From Candidatus Zixiibacteriota bacterium (GTDB lineage Bacteria > Zixibacteria > MSB-5A5 > GN15 > FEB-12), in the NCBI GenBank assembly GCA_022571845.1, contig JACZXB010000006.1, positions 115,005 through 179,004 of the forward strand: a stretch of DNA of 64,000 nt, in the 5' to 3' direction. Under the pieces are notes generated by a model. The model was not told where the DNA came from. It saw only the letters and a program-made list of their open reading frames with translations, and did no database searches. Position 1 is the stretch's first letter, and the number at the start of each line of letters is the position of its first letter. Shown here piece by piece: positions 53,800-62,890 of this stretch. The translations under genes and the position numbers were made by a program.

Positions 53800-55170
53800 C
53801 TAAACGCTGCAAGCAACCCGATGAGACATCTTGACACAATCATTTATGCCAACTCCACGGTAGGCATTTCCTGTGATATAAATATTTCCTAACGATTCGA
53901 GCTCTCCTTCAATGCTGGTTAGAATGGCGTCATGCCCTGTTCGGTACAGAGGAATACCGTGAACCCACCGAAATACTCTTTCCATCTCCGGGTTTCCAGT
54001 AATTCCAAGTATTTCACCAAGATCGATTTTAACCAAATCGATTAGTTCAGCGTCCGTAAGATTTATTAGTGGGCTGTTTCCATCATCGCCAACCATTGTC
54101 CGAAATAGCACCCGTCCTTTCGGCGCTGTTCCACTAAAAATCGAGGAAGTCCAGATAGAACCAAGAATCTGCCTGTTCTCCTTTAACGGCACTAGGAATC
54201 CAAAGCCATCCAATCGACGCTCAACGGCCTGCGCCGGGTAGCCAAAACAAACTACAGCCAAGGGCACATAGCTTATTGAGCTTAGCGCCGTTGACAATGA
54301 ACAGGAAAGACCTGACACTATCTTGGCCGCCTCATAGGCAGGCATCGCCAAAACAACCGAGTGCGCTCTTTCGGTATGACCATTGTTAAACGCAATCTGA
54401 AAATCCTGATCAATCTTTGTAATAGAACGGGCCGCCATCCCGGTTTCTATTTGCTGGCCATAAATGTCATTAAATTTCGAAATAAGAGTGGACAAGCCGC
54501 CTTCGAACGAAGTCAATTTGCCACCGGGTCTGTCGGAGCTTTGTTTATTTTTTCCTTTTGCTCGCGCTTTTCTTAACTTTGCGATTGCAGCCTTGATGAG
54601 AGAACCGTATTCGCTCTCCATCTGTTTCATCGCTGGAAAAGAAGACTGCATTGACAGGCAATCGGCCGAACTGCCGTAAATGCCGGATACTATTGGCTGC
54701 ACCAAATAATCAGCTGCTTCTTGACCAATTCGCCTCATCGCGAAGCAATGAACCGATTCGTCAACGCTATTTTTGGGGCAGGAAACGAACGGCTCAAAAA
54801 GGACTCGCATCCGGCCTTTGATACTGAGCACATCGGAGGTGAGAAATTTCAGGGGCGACATCGGCACTTTCCGCAGACGCCCTTTGCGCAGAATATAGCG
54901 ATTGCCGGCATTTTCGTTAACGCGCCTTAGCTTGTCATTTAAGCCGAGCTCCTCGCAAAGTTGAATTGTCAGCGGTTCCTTATCTAAAAAACCGTTGGGA
55001 CCCCGCTCGAACCGATAGCCACCAGAAAACTCCGTGCCGATGATACCGCCCAATTGTGCCTTTGCTTCGAACAGTTTGATAGTCAGATGCGGTTTAAGCC
55101 TGTGTAGGAAATGCAATGTTGACAGACCTGATATACCGCCACCAAGTATAACAACATCGGTTTTTGACAT
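53800..55170 (-). CDS. hemY: Protoporphyrinogen oxidase (HemY type)
   Basis: A 456-residue FAD enzyme: VVILGGGISGLSTLHFL dinucleotide motif, EAKAQLGGIIGT, GPNGFLD, PIVSGIYGSSADCLSM, and the C-terminal VHGIPLYRTGHD and NAYRGVGINDCV. It oxidises protoporphyrinogen IX to protoporphyrin IX, using oxygen in the HemY type. It is the last gene of the heme operon, 82 bases after hemE. Its presence with ferrochelatase and HemF means the protoporphyrin-dependent route. Confidence 0.9.
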   Translation of the reverse strand: MSKTDVVILGGGISGLSTLHFLHRLKPHLTIKLFEAKAQLGGIIGTEFSGGYRFERGPNGFLDKEPLTIQLCEELGLNDKLRRVNENAGNRYILRKGRLRKVPMSPLKFLTSDVLSIKGRMRVLFEPFVSCPKNSVDESVHCFAMRRIGQEAADYLVQPIVSGIYGSSADCLSMQSSFPAMKQMESEYGSLIKAAIAKLRKARAKGKNKQSSDRPGGKLTSFEGGLSTLISKFNDIYGQQIETGMAARSITKIDQDFQIAFNNGHTERAHSVVLAMPAYEAAKIVSGLSCSLSTALSSISYVPLAVVCFGYPAQAVERRLDGFGFLVPLKENRQILGSIWTSSIFSGTAPKGRVLFRTMVGDDGNSPLINLTDAELIDLVKIDLGEILGITGNPEMERVFRWVHGIPLYRTGHDAILTSIEGELESLGNIYITGNAYRGVGINDCVKMSHRVACSV

Positions 55171-55252
55171 AGTCTTTTAAGCTCCTTCAGGCAATATTGA
55201 CATGGACATCAGAAATGACAGTCTTTGGTCAGACAGTGACAAAGCGCGCACA

Positions 55253-56278
55253 TTACGGCCTGTAATTATGTACAGTTTCCACCAGTGCCTGCACAGATTT
55301 TAGCGGCGTTTGTGGCTGAATACCCTGACCGAGGTTGAATATCAACCGACTATGATCGCTGACACTTTCAAGTATCTCTTGCGCTTTAGCAGCAACATGC
55401 TTGCAATCACCAAACAGAACCGAAGGATCAAGATTCCCTTGCACGGATTTCTTCGGAACTTCTCTTAAAACTTTACTGATATCTATGCGATGGTCAACAC
55501 CTATCACCTCGCAGTCAATATCGGCAACCACATCAAGGTAAGGAGCGACATTGTTGATGTATAAAATGCGTGGTACGTCATTGAACTTAAGGCTGTTAAA
55601 AAGCCTGTTTATCGGGCGAACTGACCAGTCAAGATAATCATCCCTTGACATCGTTCCCCCCCAGCTGTCAAACACTTGCACAGCATCGGCACCGGCATCA
55701 ATCTGTGCCTGCAGAAAGCGCGTGCAAATTGAAGTTAGAAGATCAAACAGCTCTTCGGCTGCTTTTGGGTGCTCATGAATAAAGCGCCGGGCGGCCTCAA
55801 AACCCTTGCCCGATCTTCCCTCAATGAGATAGCAGGCCAAAGTAAAGGGAGAGCCGACAAAACCGATTAAGGGAGACTCTGGCAGCTTCTTTTTTATTTC
55901 ACGGATGCCGTCTAAAACAAAAGAAAGGTCGCCTTCAATATCAATATCCTTTAGCCTGTGAACGTCTTCGGGTTCTTTTATCGGCTTCTCAATTTGCGGT
56001 GCACCATGCTCAAAGTCGACCATCATTCCCATTGGCTCCAGAATTATTAATATATCCGAAAACAGTATGGCAGCGTCGAATCCAAATCGTTCAATTGGCT
56101 GACGAACAACTTCAGCTATCAGCTGCGGCGAACGACAAAGATCTCGGAATGAAACTTTTTTTCTTATCTCCTGGTATTCAGGCAGGTAGCGACCTGCCTG
56201 ACGCATTATCCAGAGAGGAATTCTGCCTTCATTCCGCCCGTAGCAGGCATCAATAAAATTTTCACCTGCTAGGCGCAT
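55253..56278 (-). CDS. hemE: Uroporphyrinogen decarboxylase
   Basis: A 341-residue enzyme with the N-terminal signature PLWIMRQAGRYLPEY, FSDILIILEPMGM, GFVGSPFTLACYLIEG, QVFDSWGG and NLGQGIQPQTP. It removes four acetate carboxyls from uroporphyrinogen III to give coproporphyrinogen III. The start codon lies inside the end of hemL: the string ATGCGCCTAG carries both the hemE start and the hemL stop, so translation is probably coupled. Confidence 0.96.
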   Translation of the reverse strand: MRLAGENFIDACYGRNEGRIPLWIMRQAGRYLPEYQEIRKKVSFRDLCRSPQLIAEVVRQPIERFGFDAAILFSDILIILEPMGMMVDFEHGAPQIEKPIKEPEDVHRLKDIDIEGDLSFVLDGIREIKKKLPESPLIGFVGSPFTLACYLIEGRSGKGFEAARRFIHEHPKAAEELFDLLTSICTRFLQAQIDAGADAVQVFDSWGGTMSRDDYLDWSVRPINRLFNSLKFNDVPRILYINNVAPYLDVVADIDCEVIGVDHRIDISKVLREVPKKSVQGNLDPSVLFGDCKHVAAKAQEILESVSDHSRLIFNLGQGIQPQTPLKSVQALVETVHNYRP

Positions 56279-57576
56279 GCCTGCACCTCCTGTAAAATGT
56301 TATCAGCAAGAGTTTTTGCAGCCTGCAGAAGCACTTCACGGCTGTGGGCTGCGGAAATAAAACAGACTTCGTAGGCAGACGGAGGAAAATAAAGACCTGC
56401 GTCTAATAGTCGCTGGTGGATGCGATTATATTGAGAAATAGCATCGGCATTGATTTCATGGGCTGCCCGGGGCAGGTCGGGTTGGAAAACCAGCCAAAAT
56501 ATCGAGGCTATCCCTACCATATTTATCGAAGTGTCGTTCAAATTCGAAATTACCTGACTGACAAATAATCGATTTTTTTCTTCAAGTTCGGCGTGGATTC
56601 GGCCGTCCGCTAATTTCTTTAGAGTCGTAAGGCCGGCCACCATCGCAATCGGATTTCCCGATAAAGTGCCCGCTTGGTATACAGGACCCAATGGCGCCAC
56701 CAGCTGCATTATATCTTTGCGACCGCCAAAAGAACCAACCGGCATACCGCCGCCAATAATCTTTCCGTATGTCACCAAATCAGGAAGGATTCGGTAATAC
56801 GCCGCCGCTCCTTTGAGACCAACTCGAAAGCCGCTGATCACTTCATCGAAAATAAGTAAGGCGCCATGCTTTTCGGTGAGAGTGCTAAGCAGCTGCATGT
56901 ATTCGTGTCGTTGGATAAGCAGACCGTTGTTTGCCGGAATTCCTTCTATGATTACGGCAGCAAGGCTGTCACCGTGCTGAGCCATGAATTTCTCTAAGGC
57001 ATCGCCATCGTCCAGTGGAAGAACGGCTGTCTGACTCGCCACCGCCCCTGGAACGCCATGGGATGATGGCTGTCCAAAGGTGGCTGCTCCGGAACCGGCG
57101 CTGACCAGCATTGAATCGCAGTGCCCATGGTAGCAGCCTTCAAATTTCAGAATCAAATCCCGCCCGGTAAAGCCGCGCGCAAGTCTGATGGCTGACATTA
57201 CAGCTTCTGTTCCCGAGGAGACAAAACGAATACTCTCCACGGCATCAATAGCGTTCACTATAAATGAAGCCAGCTGATACTCAAGTTCTGTACAGGCGCC
57301 ATAGGTCATGCCACGATCTACTTGATTCTTTACCGCCTCTACCACATCCGGGTCGTTATGTCCAAGTATCAATGGTCCCCATGAGCAGCAAAAATCAAGA
57401 TAGCGATTGCCATCTACATCAATAAGATAGGCACCCTCACCCTTTTCGATAAAGCGCGCAGTACCGCCGACAGAATCGAAAGATCGCACCGGTGAGTTTA
57501 CCCCGCCCGGCATTACTTGGGAGGCCAGGTCCATAAGTCGCCTGGACTTTATCGTATCAAGCACCAATCCATTCAT
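56269..57576 (-). CDS. hemL: Glutamate-1-semialdehyde 2,1-aminomutase
   Basis: A 435-residue PLP enzyme: MPGGVNSPVRSF, RFVSSGTEAVMSAIRLAR, KFEGCYHGHCD, LIFDEVISGFRVG and the PLP lysine in VTYGKIIGGGMPVG. It converts glutamate-1-semialdehyde to 5-aminolevulinate, the second step of the C5 route. Its 5' end overlaps hemB by 20 bases and its 3' end overlaps hemE by 10. Confidence 0.96.
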   Translation of the reverse strand: MNGLVLDTIKSRRLMDLASQVMPGGVNSPVRSFDSVGGTARFIEKGEGAYLIDVDGNRYLDFCCSWGPLILGHNDPDVVEAVKNQVDRGMTYGACTELEYQLASFIVNAIDAVESIRFVSSGTEAVMSAIRLARGFTGRDLILKFEGCYHGHCDSMLVSAGSGAATFGQPSSHGVPGAVASQTAVLPLDDGDALEKFMAQHGDSLAAVIIEGIPANNGLLIQRHEYMQLLSTLTEKHGALLIFDEVISGFRVGLKGAAAYYRILPDLVTYGKIIGGGMPVGSFGGRKDIMQLVAPLGPVYQAGTLSGNPIAMVAGLTTLKKLADGRIHAELEEKNRLFVSQVISNLNDTSINMVGIASIFWLVFQPDLPRAAHEINADAISQYNRIHQRLLDAGLYFPPSAYEVCFISAAHSREVLLQAAKTLADNILQEVQACA

Positions 57577-58537
57577 TTTTCAATATATCCCTCAAATGAT
57601 ATGTGATTATTATTTTTGCACCGGCTCGAGTGATGGCAGTAAGATTTTCCAACACCATCTGTTTTTCGTCTGCAAATCCCGCTTGAGCCAGAAACTTTAC
57701 AGAGGCGTATTCACCGGAAACGTTGTAGGCAGCAACGGGAAGTTTCGTGTGACGCCTGAAATCCGAAATTATGTCAAGATAGGCCAGTGCCGGTTTGACC
57801 ATAACTATGTCAGCTCCCTCACTTTCATCAAGCGCTAGTTCCCGCAACGCCTCAGAGCGATTGCGAAAATCCATCTGATACCCTTTTCTGTCACCTTTTC
57901 CCGGCGCTGAATTGGCTGCTTCCCGGAACGGGCCGTAATACGATGAAGCATATTTTGCTGTGTATGCCATAATGATTGTCTTTGTCAGCTGCTTTGATTC
58001 CAGTGCCTTTCGAATGGCGCCAATGCGGCCATCCATCATATCGGAGGGAGCGACGCAATCAGACCCCGATTCCGCCAGGGCAACCGCCATGTTTGTAAGA
58101 AGTTCAACTGAACTGTCGTTATCTACTTCATCTTTTACCATTATTCCGCAATGACCGCTGTCGGTATAGGCACATAAACAGACATCGGTACTTACAAATA
58201 ACTCATCACCAAACTCTTTTTTTAAGAGTTGCGTCGCTCGCAGGACCGGATTATCATCGTCCATGGCCGACGCAGCCACCGGGTCTTTCCGATCAGTTAC
58301 TCCAAACAACATTACCTTTTTAATACTCAGCTTTATGTCGTCAGCAATCGTTTTTACGAGCGAATCAACAGATTCGCGAAATATCCCGGATAATCCGGGA
58401 ATTTCAGTATGTACCTCGGTTCCGTCGGTAACGAAGTATGGTTGTATAAGATGGTCCATATGTAATGTGCTCTCGAAAACCAGATCTCTAATCACAGGAG
58501 TTCGTCGAAGTCGACGCGGCCGGTCATTAAGATTCAT
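57557..58537 (-). CDS. hemB: Delta-aminolevulinic acid dehydratase
   Basis: A 326-residue enzyme. Schiff-base lysines lie in AYTAKYASSYYGPFREAA and MVKPALAYLDII. The metal site DVCLCAYTDSGHCG has three cysteines, the Zn-dependent form, rather than the Asp-rich Mg form. It condenses two aminolevulinate molecules to porphobilinogen. It overlaps hemD by four bases. Confidence 0.96.
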   Translation of the reverse strand: MNLNDRPRRLRRTPVIRDLVFESTLHMDHLIQPYFVTDGTEVHTEIPGLSGIFRESVDSLVKTIADDIKLSIKKVMLFGVTDRKDPVAASAMDDDNPVLRATQLLKKEFGDELFVSTDVCLCAYTDSGHCGIMVKDEVDNDSSVELLTNMAVALAESGSDCVAPSDMMDGRIGAIRKALESKQLTKTIIMAYTAKYASSYYGPFREAANSAPGKGDRKGYQMDFRNRSEALRELALDESEGADIVMVKPALAYLDIISDFRRHTKLPVAAYNVSGEYASVKFLAQAGFADEKQMVLENLTAITRAGAKIIITYHLRDILKNEWIGA

Positions 58538-59235
58538 GATATATGCTCCATGACATGGTCAATGTCAGCCTTTTCCATAATCGTGTACCGCGACCAGCCC
58601 AGTGAATTCATTTTCGAAGCAGTAGCGTGGCCGATTGCGATTGGTTTTGCCAGCGGTCTTCCAAATTGGCGTTGATACGCAGAGATTGTAGATGGAGCAG
58701 TAAATAAGATGTAGTCATTCGGAGACAGAGCTGTTACCAGCTCTGGGTCAATTTTCTGCTCCATCGTCTTGTAACAGATTACTGAATAATACTTCAATAG
58801 CTTAGTACGAAAAACAGTCACTGGGTCATAATTGACCTGAAGGGCTCGTGCGTAGATGACAGTCTCATCACCATTGGCTATAGTCTGAACAAATTCCTCA
58901 AATAGTTCTTTTCCATAAGATTCCGTGGGCACAAAGTTGGCCGACCGTCCATACTGATGTAAAGTTAGGTCTGTTTTATTACCGATGGCGCCAATTCGTA
59001 CCTCATTGGGTAATTTCAGCTTTAGTTGAATAAGTCGTTCGAAAAAAGAAACGACGCCAGAACTACTGGTAAAAAAAAGCCAGTCTACTTTTTCGGTTGA
59101 TAGCTTAGCAGGCCATTCAAACGGAAGGTGGCAAATCTCAATTACAGGCAGCGGAACTATGTCAATGCCGCGGGAAGCGGCGAGCTGTTGTATTGTGTCC
59201 AATTGATTGGCACTTCTGGTTATCCCTAAGCGCAA
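58534..59235 (-). CDS. hemD: Uroporphyrinogen-III synthase
   Basis: A 233-residue protein with the loose HemD pattern: ITRSANQLD at the start, VDWLFFTSSSGVVSFFERL, IGAIGNKTDLTLHQYG, VIYARALQVNYD and DYILFTAPSTISAYQ. It closes hydroxymethylbilane with ring-D inversion. The family is poorly conserved, but the position between hemC and hemB settles it. The start is a TTG inside the end of hemC (TTGCGCTTAG). Confidence 0.85.
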   Translation of the reverse strand: MRLGITRSANQLDTIQQLAASRGIDIVPLPVIEICHLPFEWPAKLSTEKVDWLFFTSSSGVVSFFERLIQLKLKLPNEVRIGAIGNKTDLTLHQYGRSANFVPTESYGKELFEEFVQTIANGDETVIYARALQVNYDPVTVFRTKLLKYYSVICYKTMEQKIDPELVTALSPNDYILFTAPSTISAYQRQFGRPLAKPIAIGHATASKMNSLGWSRYTIMEKADIDHVMEHIS

Positions 59236-60152
59236 GTTTGTACCTCTTCGATAAGACCGGCGTATGCCTGATTTACTAAATGATGAGCATCGCTGCCATT
59301 GAAATCAATTTGTTTTAGTTCTACCCAATTATTTCCATTACGAATCCCAAGTACAGCTTTGAGGCGATGATTTTTCCCGTTAGTCTTGGAATAAACTCCC
59401 AGCGGAAGCGAGCAACCGGCCTTGAATAATTTGAGTAGTCCGCGTTCAAGTGCTGACTCCAGGGAAGCGGTCTCCGATCCCAAACGCGAGATAATCTTTT
59501 CGACAACTGAGTCATTTGATCTTATTTGAATTCCCAACATTCCCTGAGCAGGCGCTGGTAGAAATTCCTGAGAGTCAAGTAGTACCGTGATGAATTCAGA
59601 AAGGTCAAGGTTCAAACGTTTAACTCCCGCGGCAGCAATCAAAATAGCATCGTAATTACCATTTCGAAGCTTGTCAATTCTGGTAGGAACATTACCGCGC
59701 AAATCTTTTACAATTAAAGTTGGATTGTGAAAAGCTATCTGGCATTTACGACGGAGAGAGCTGGTACCGATAACGCCGCCTGGTTTTACTGGTAACAGTC
59801 CGTGAGTAATTTCTGACCCTTTTCGGATCAAAAGGATTTCTCTTCTATCTATGCGATAGCCCACAGCTCCAAGCATAAGACCTTGAGGCTGTGTTGTCAT
59901 GACGTCCTTTAGCGAATGTACCGCTACGTCGATTTCACCTTGAAGCAGAGCCTCTTCCAATTCTTTAGTGAAATACCCTGTTCCTTCCATCATCTCGAAC
60001 GGTAGTTCCTTATCAAAATCTCCCCCTGTATTTATTATCCTTATTTTGATGGAACAGTTATGCTCCCGTTCCAAAATTTCTCGAATGAAATTCGCTTGAT
60101 GCAATGCAAGATCAGACCCTCTTGCGCCAATGGTCAAATTTACCCCGGTCAT
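59226..60152 (-). CDS. hemC: Hydroxymethylbilane synthase (porphobilinogen deaminase)
   Basis: A 308-residue enzyme: LTIGARGSDLALHQANFI, VAVHSLKDVMTTQPQGL, VIGTSSLRRKCQIA, VKDLRGNVPTRIDKL and the dipyrromethane-binding Cys in KAGCSLPLGVY. It polymerises four porphobilinogens. ATG overlaps the hemA stop by four bases. Confidence 0.96.
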   Translation of the reverse strand: MTGVNLTIGARGSDLALHQANFIREILEREHNCSIKIRIINTGGDFDKELPFEMMEGTGYFTKELEEALLQGEIDVAVHSLKDVMTTQPQGLMLGAVGYRIDRREILLIRKGSEITHGLLPVKPGGVIGTSSLRRKCQIAFHNPTLIVKDLRGNVPTRIDKLRNGNYDAILIAAAGVKRLNLDLSEFITVLLDSQEFLPAPAQGMLGIQIRSNDSVVEKIISRLGSETASLESALERGLLKLFKAGCSLPLGVYSKTNGKNHRLKAVLGIRNGNNWVELKQIDFNGSDAHHLVNQAYAGLIEEVQTCA

Positions 60153-61420
60153 TTAGATTTCTCTCTATTAGATCTGTAACGGAATAAATTTATCTCCGGA
60201 TCTATTTGAACCAGGCGATTCGAAAGCGTTTTGACCGGCTGGTAAGATGAGAAACCAATCAATTTTGTCACAAGTTGGAATACTTCATGTCGATCTTCTT
60301 CAGGTAGGGTTGTAACTTTTCGAGAGAAGAGGTCGTCGAACGCTTTTCTCGCCATTTTAATAGAATCGCGGTGGCTCTTTTGGAAGATCGGTTTAATAGA
60401 AAGTTCAATTTGATCGGCGAGATACTTGTTGACGGAATCGCGTATTATTTCGTTCGCTCGGCCTGCCTCAATAAACTTTTGACGAAGATTGTTTTGCCCG
60501 CGAGAATTGAATTGACCTATATCAATCAGCCTGACACAGTTGTCGTTCTTGAAATCCTCGCCAAAATCAGGTGGCATTGCCAGATCAATACAGAGTGTAC
60601 AGCTGCTGACTCTTTGCAATCTCTTGAGGAATGAAGAATCAAAGATCGGTTCAGGTGAAGCTGTTGCAGATACAATCGCACTTACGGGAGGTGGGTTCTG
60701 GAGAAATGACTCCAGGGAAATTGCTTGAGAACCATATCGAGTCGCTAGCTTTTCTGCTTCTGAGAGTGTTCGGTTGACAAACAAAGGCTTGGCAGACAAG
60801 GATTCGGTGATATATCTGGCTAATTTCTCAGTCATAACTCCGGCACCAACCAGCGCAATAGACGAGCTCGTCGTTGTTTCAGTCCAGGATTTTAATTCTT
60901 CTGCTGCCAGAGTGGCCATTGAGAGTGCCCCTGTCCCCAGAGTTGTTTCTCGCTTAATCGTTCTTGCTGTTGTCAACGCTTCACGGGCTATGCCATTAAG
61001 CATCTGGTCGGCCAGCCCGGAATCAAGTGCCTCCTGATAAGCCTGCTTGAACTGGCCGGTTATCTGAGATTCCCCTATTACCAGTGACTCCAATGAAGCG
61101 ACCGTTCGAAAAAGGTGTCTGATTGCATCCCTGCCAGTATATTGATAAAAGTCATTGGGGAAATAGCTGAGGTCACGTCCACCACTAAAGAAAAAGTCAA
61201 TTATATGATGCAATATACTGGTGCCCGAAGTTTTTGGAGAAGCCGCATAGATAAACTCTACCCTGTTGCAGGTACTTAAATATATCAACTCCTTAACTCC
61301 GAGCTGGGCTTTCAGTAGATGCAATTTTGGGGTCCGACTTTCCTTATCAAGACTGAGGCGTGCAAGTAGAGGCATGTTCTGCTGCCAGACTGATGTACCA
61401 ACTATACCGAATTCCATCAT
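60149..61420 (-). CDS. hemA: Glutamyl-tRNA reductase
   Basis: A 423-residue enzyme: GTSVWQQN at the start, catalytic Cys in YLSTCNRVEF, SLVIGESQITGQFKQAY, the NADP motif ALVGAGVMTEKLA and a C-terminal dimerisation helix. It reduces Glu-tRNA to glutamate-1-semialdehyde, the first and usually controlling step. ATG 61420 follows AAGGAA at nine bases; the frame opens ten codons upstream with TTG at the hemH stop, a less likely start. Confidence 0.95.
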   Translation of the reverse strand: MMEFGIVGTSVWQQNMPLLARLSLDKESRTPKLHLLKAQLGVKELIYLSTCNRVEFIYAASPKTSGTSILHHIIDFFFSGGRDLSYFPNDFYQYTGRDAIRHLFRTVASLESLVIGESQITGQFKQAYQEALDSGLADQMLNGIAREALTTARTIKRETTLGTGALSMATLAAEELKSWTETTTSSSIALVGAGVMTEKLARYITESLSAKPLFVNRTLSEAEKLATRYGSQAISLESFLQNPPPVSAIVSATASPEPIFDSSFLKRLQRVSSCTLCIDLAMPPDFGEDFKNDNCVRLIDIGQFNSRGQNNLRQKFIEAGRANEIIRDSVNKYLADQIELSIKPIFQKSHRDSIKMARKAFDDLFSRKVTTLPEEDRHEVFQLVTKLIGFSSYQPVKTLSNRLVQIDPEINLFRYRSNREKSK

Positions 61421-61446
61421 CAAATGTATTCCTTCTTTCAGTTGCT

Positions 61447-62556
61447 TCAATTTTGAAATGTCTTTACCAACTCTTCTTCACAGTCACTCTGTCCTTGGGA
61501 ATCAGAAGCGATAATTAACTCAACTGCCGTTTCAATCCAGGTGGGGTGCAAATTAAGTGACGGCACCAAAACACATTTTTCCCCACCGGCCGCCGAAAAA
61601 TCTTTTGCCCCTCGGATTCCCAATTCCTCTATTGTTTCCAGACAATCTGCGACAAAAGCTGGAGAGAAAATTGCCAGCCGCTTGATACCTTTTTTCGGCA
61701 GGGTTTTGAGAAGTACATCGGTATACGGCTTTAGCCAGGGATCGCGGCCCAAACGGGATTGAAAAGAAACAGTATAACGAGTATTTGACAGACCCAGTTC
61801 CTGTGAAATTAGTTTAGCTGTTGCAAAGCAATGAGCTCGATAGCAGAAAGAATTTGTCGCACTAATTCTGGTGCAGCAATCTTTCTCTGCCAGACAATAC
61901 TTGCCATGGGATAAATCAGATTTGATAATGTGGCGCTCTGGCAGACCATGGAAACTAAATAGAAAATGATCAAATCCTTCAACATCTATATTTTCTCTGG
62001 CCACATCTGCAAATGACTTAATAAACTTCGGATGATCATAAAACAACGGTAGTGTAGTAATATTGGGGACGTTCCAGAATTTGGAAGCAACACGGAACAC
62101 TTCCTCCATGGTGCTGCCCACTGTGGCTGAAGCGTATTGCGGATATAACGGGAACACCCGAATAGTTCCAATCCCCGCAGATTGAAATTCGTCCATCGCC
62201 TGCTCTATGGAGTGGCTCCCGTAACGCATTGCAAGCTTAACAACAAATCGATCTGGAAATTTTTCATCGAGCCGCCTTTGAATCGTCCGTGCAAATTCTT
62301 TTCCGCATACAAGGATTGGCGAGCCCTTATCTGTCCAGATGATTCGATAAGCACTGGCTGATTTGGCCGGGCGAAACGGGAGAATCATCAGGTTTAGCAC
62401 GAAAGCGCGAACAATCGGAGAAATATCAAGAACTCGTGGGTCCGAGAGAAACTGCCTCAAATATTTGCGGACTTCTCTGGTTCGCGGCGCATCAGGGGTA
62501 CCTATATTTACTAGCAATACCCCGCACCGCGAATTGTTATAATGAGACTCAACCAT
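61447..62556 (-). CDS. hemH: Ferrochelatase
   Basis: A 369-residue enzyme: GVLLVNIGTPDAP, YLRQFLSDPRVLD, the catalytic His in LFSFHGLPERHI and the Glu in FVADCLETIEEL. It inserts Fe2+ into protoporphyrin IX. It is the first gene of the minus-strand heme operon although it catalyses the last step. Confidence 0.96.
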   Translation of the reverse strand: MVESHYNNSRCGVLLVNIGTPDAPRTREVRKYLRQFLSDPRVLDISPIVRAFVLNLMILPFRPAKSASAYRIIWTDKGSPILVCGKEFARTIQRRLDEKFPDRFVVKLAMRYGSHSIEQAMDEFQSAGIGTIRVFPLYPQYASATVGSTMEEVFRVASKFWNVPNITTLPLFYDHPKFIKSFADVARENIDVEGFDHFLFSFHGLPERHIIKSDLSHGKYCLAEKDCCTRISATNSFCYRAHCFATAKLISQELGLSNTRYTVSFQSRLGRDPWLKPYTDVLLKTLPKKGIKRLAIFSPAFVADCLETIEELGIRGAKDFSAAGGEKCVLVPSLNLHPTWIETAVELIIASDSQGQSDCEEELVKTFQN

Positions 62557-62890
62557 ATCAAACAGACTTCATCATTTTAAATGAAATTGCGCCCAAACTA
62601 AATTCCTTCGGCGACCCGGTTCACGATTATTATTGACCTTATATATGACACTTTCTGTAGTTTTCTTAACGCACTTCACAATATCAAATATAAATTCTAA
62701 TTATTTCAACTCCGGCAATTGTCATAGAATTGTCATCAAGTGATAGGATCATGGATTTTTTTTTGCGTGTAGCCAGTTACGATAAGGCTACCACTTCCAA
62801 AGTACGTAAGCCAAACATCAAATATTTTTCTCTTTTCGTTAAGTTTTGATTTGCAGATGAGCCGAAGTAGTCGCAAATTTGAAGTATAAT
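62557..62890. other. Divergent hemH/hemF intergenic region
   Basis: A 330-base gap that must hold promoters for the eight-gene heme operon and for hemF. It carries the Pho-box-like direct repeat at 62717-62738. A T8 run follows at about 62756. No RNA gene or riboswitch was recognised. Confidence 0.6.
62717..62738 (-). promoter_or_regulatory. Pho-box-like direct repeat in hem gap
   Basis: TTGTCAT (62719-62725), AGAA, TTGTCAT (62730-62736), part of a 22-base block identical to 38310-38331. By the orientation seen at the other two sites it would serve the minus-strand heme operon; a -10 match is weak here (TAATTA). Confidence 0.5.
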
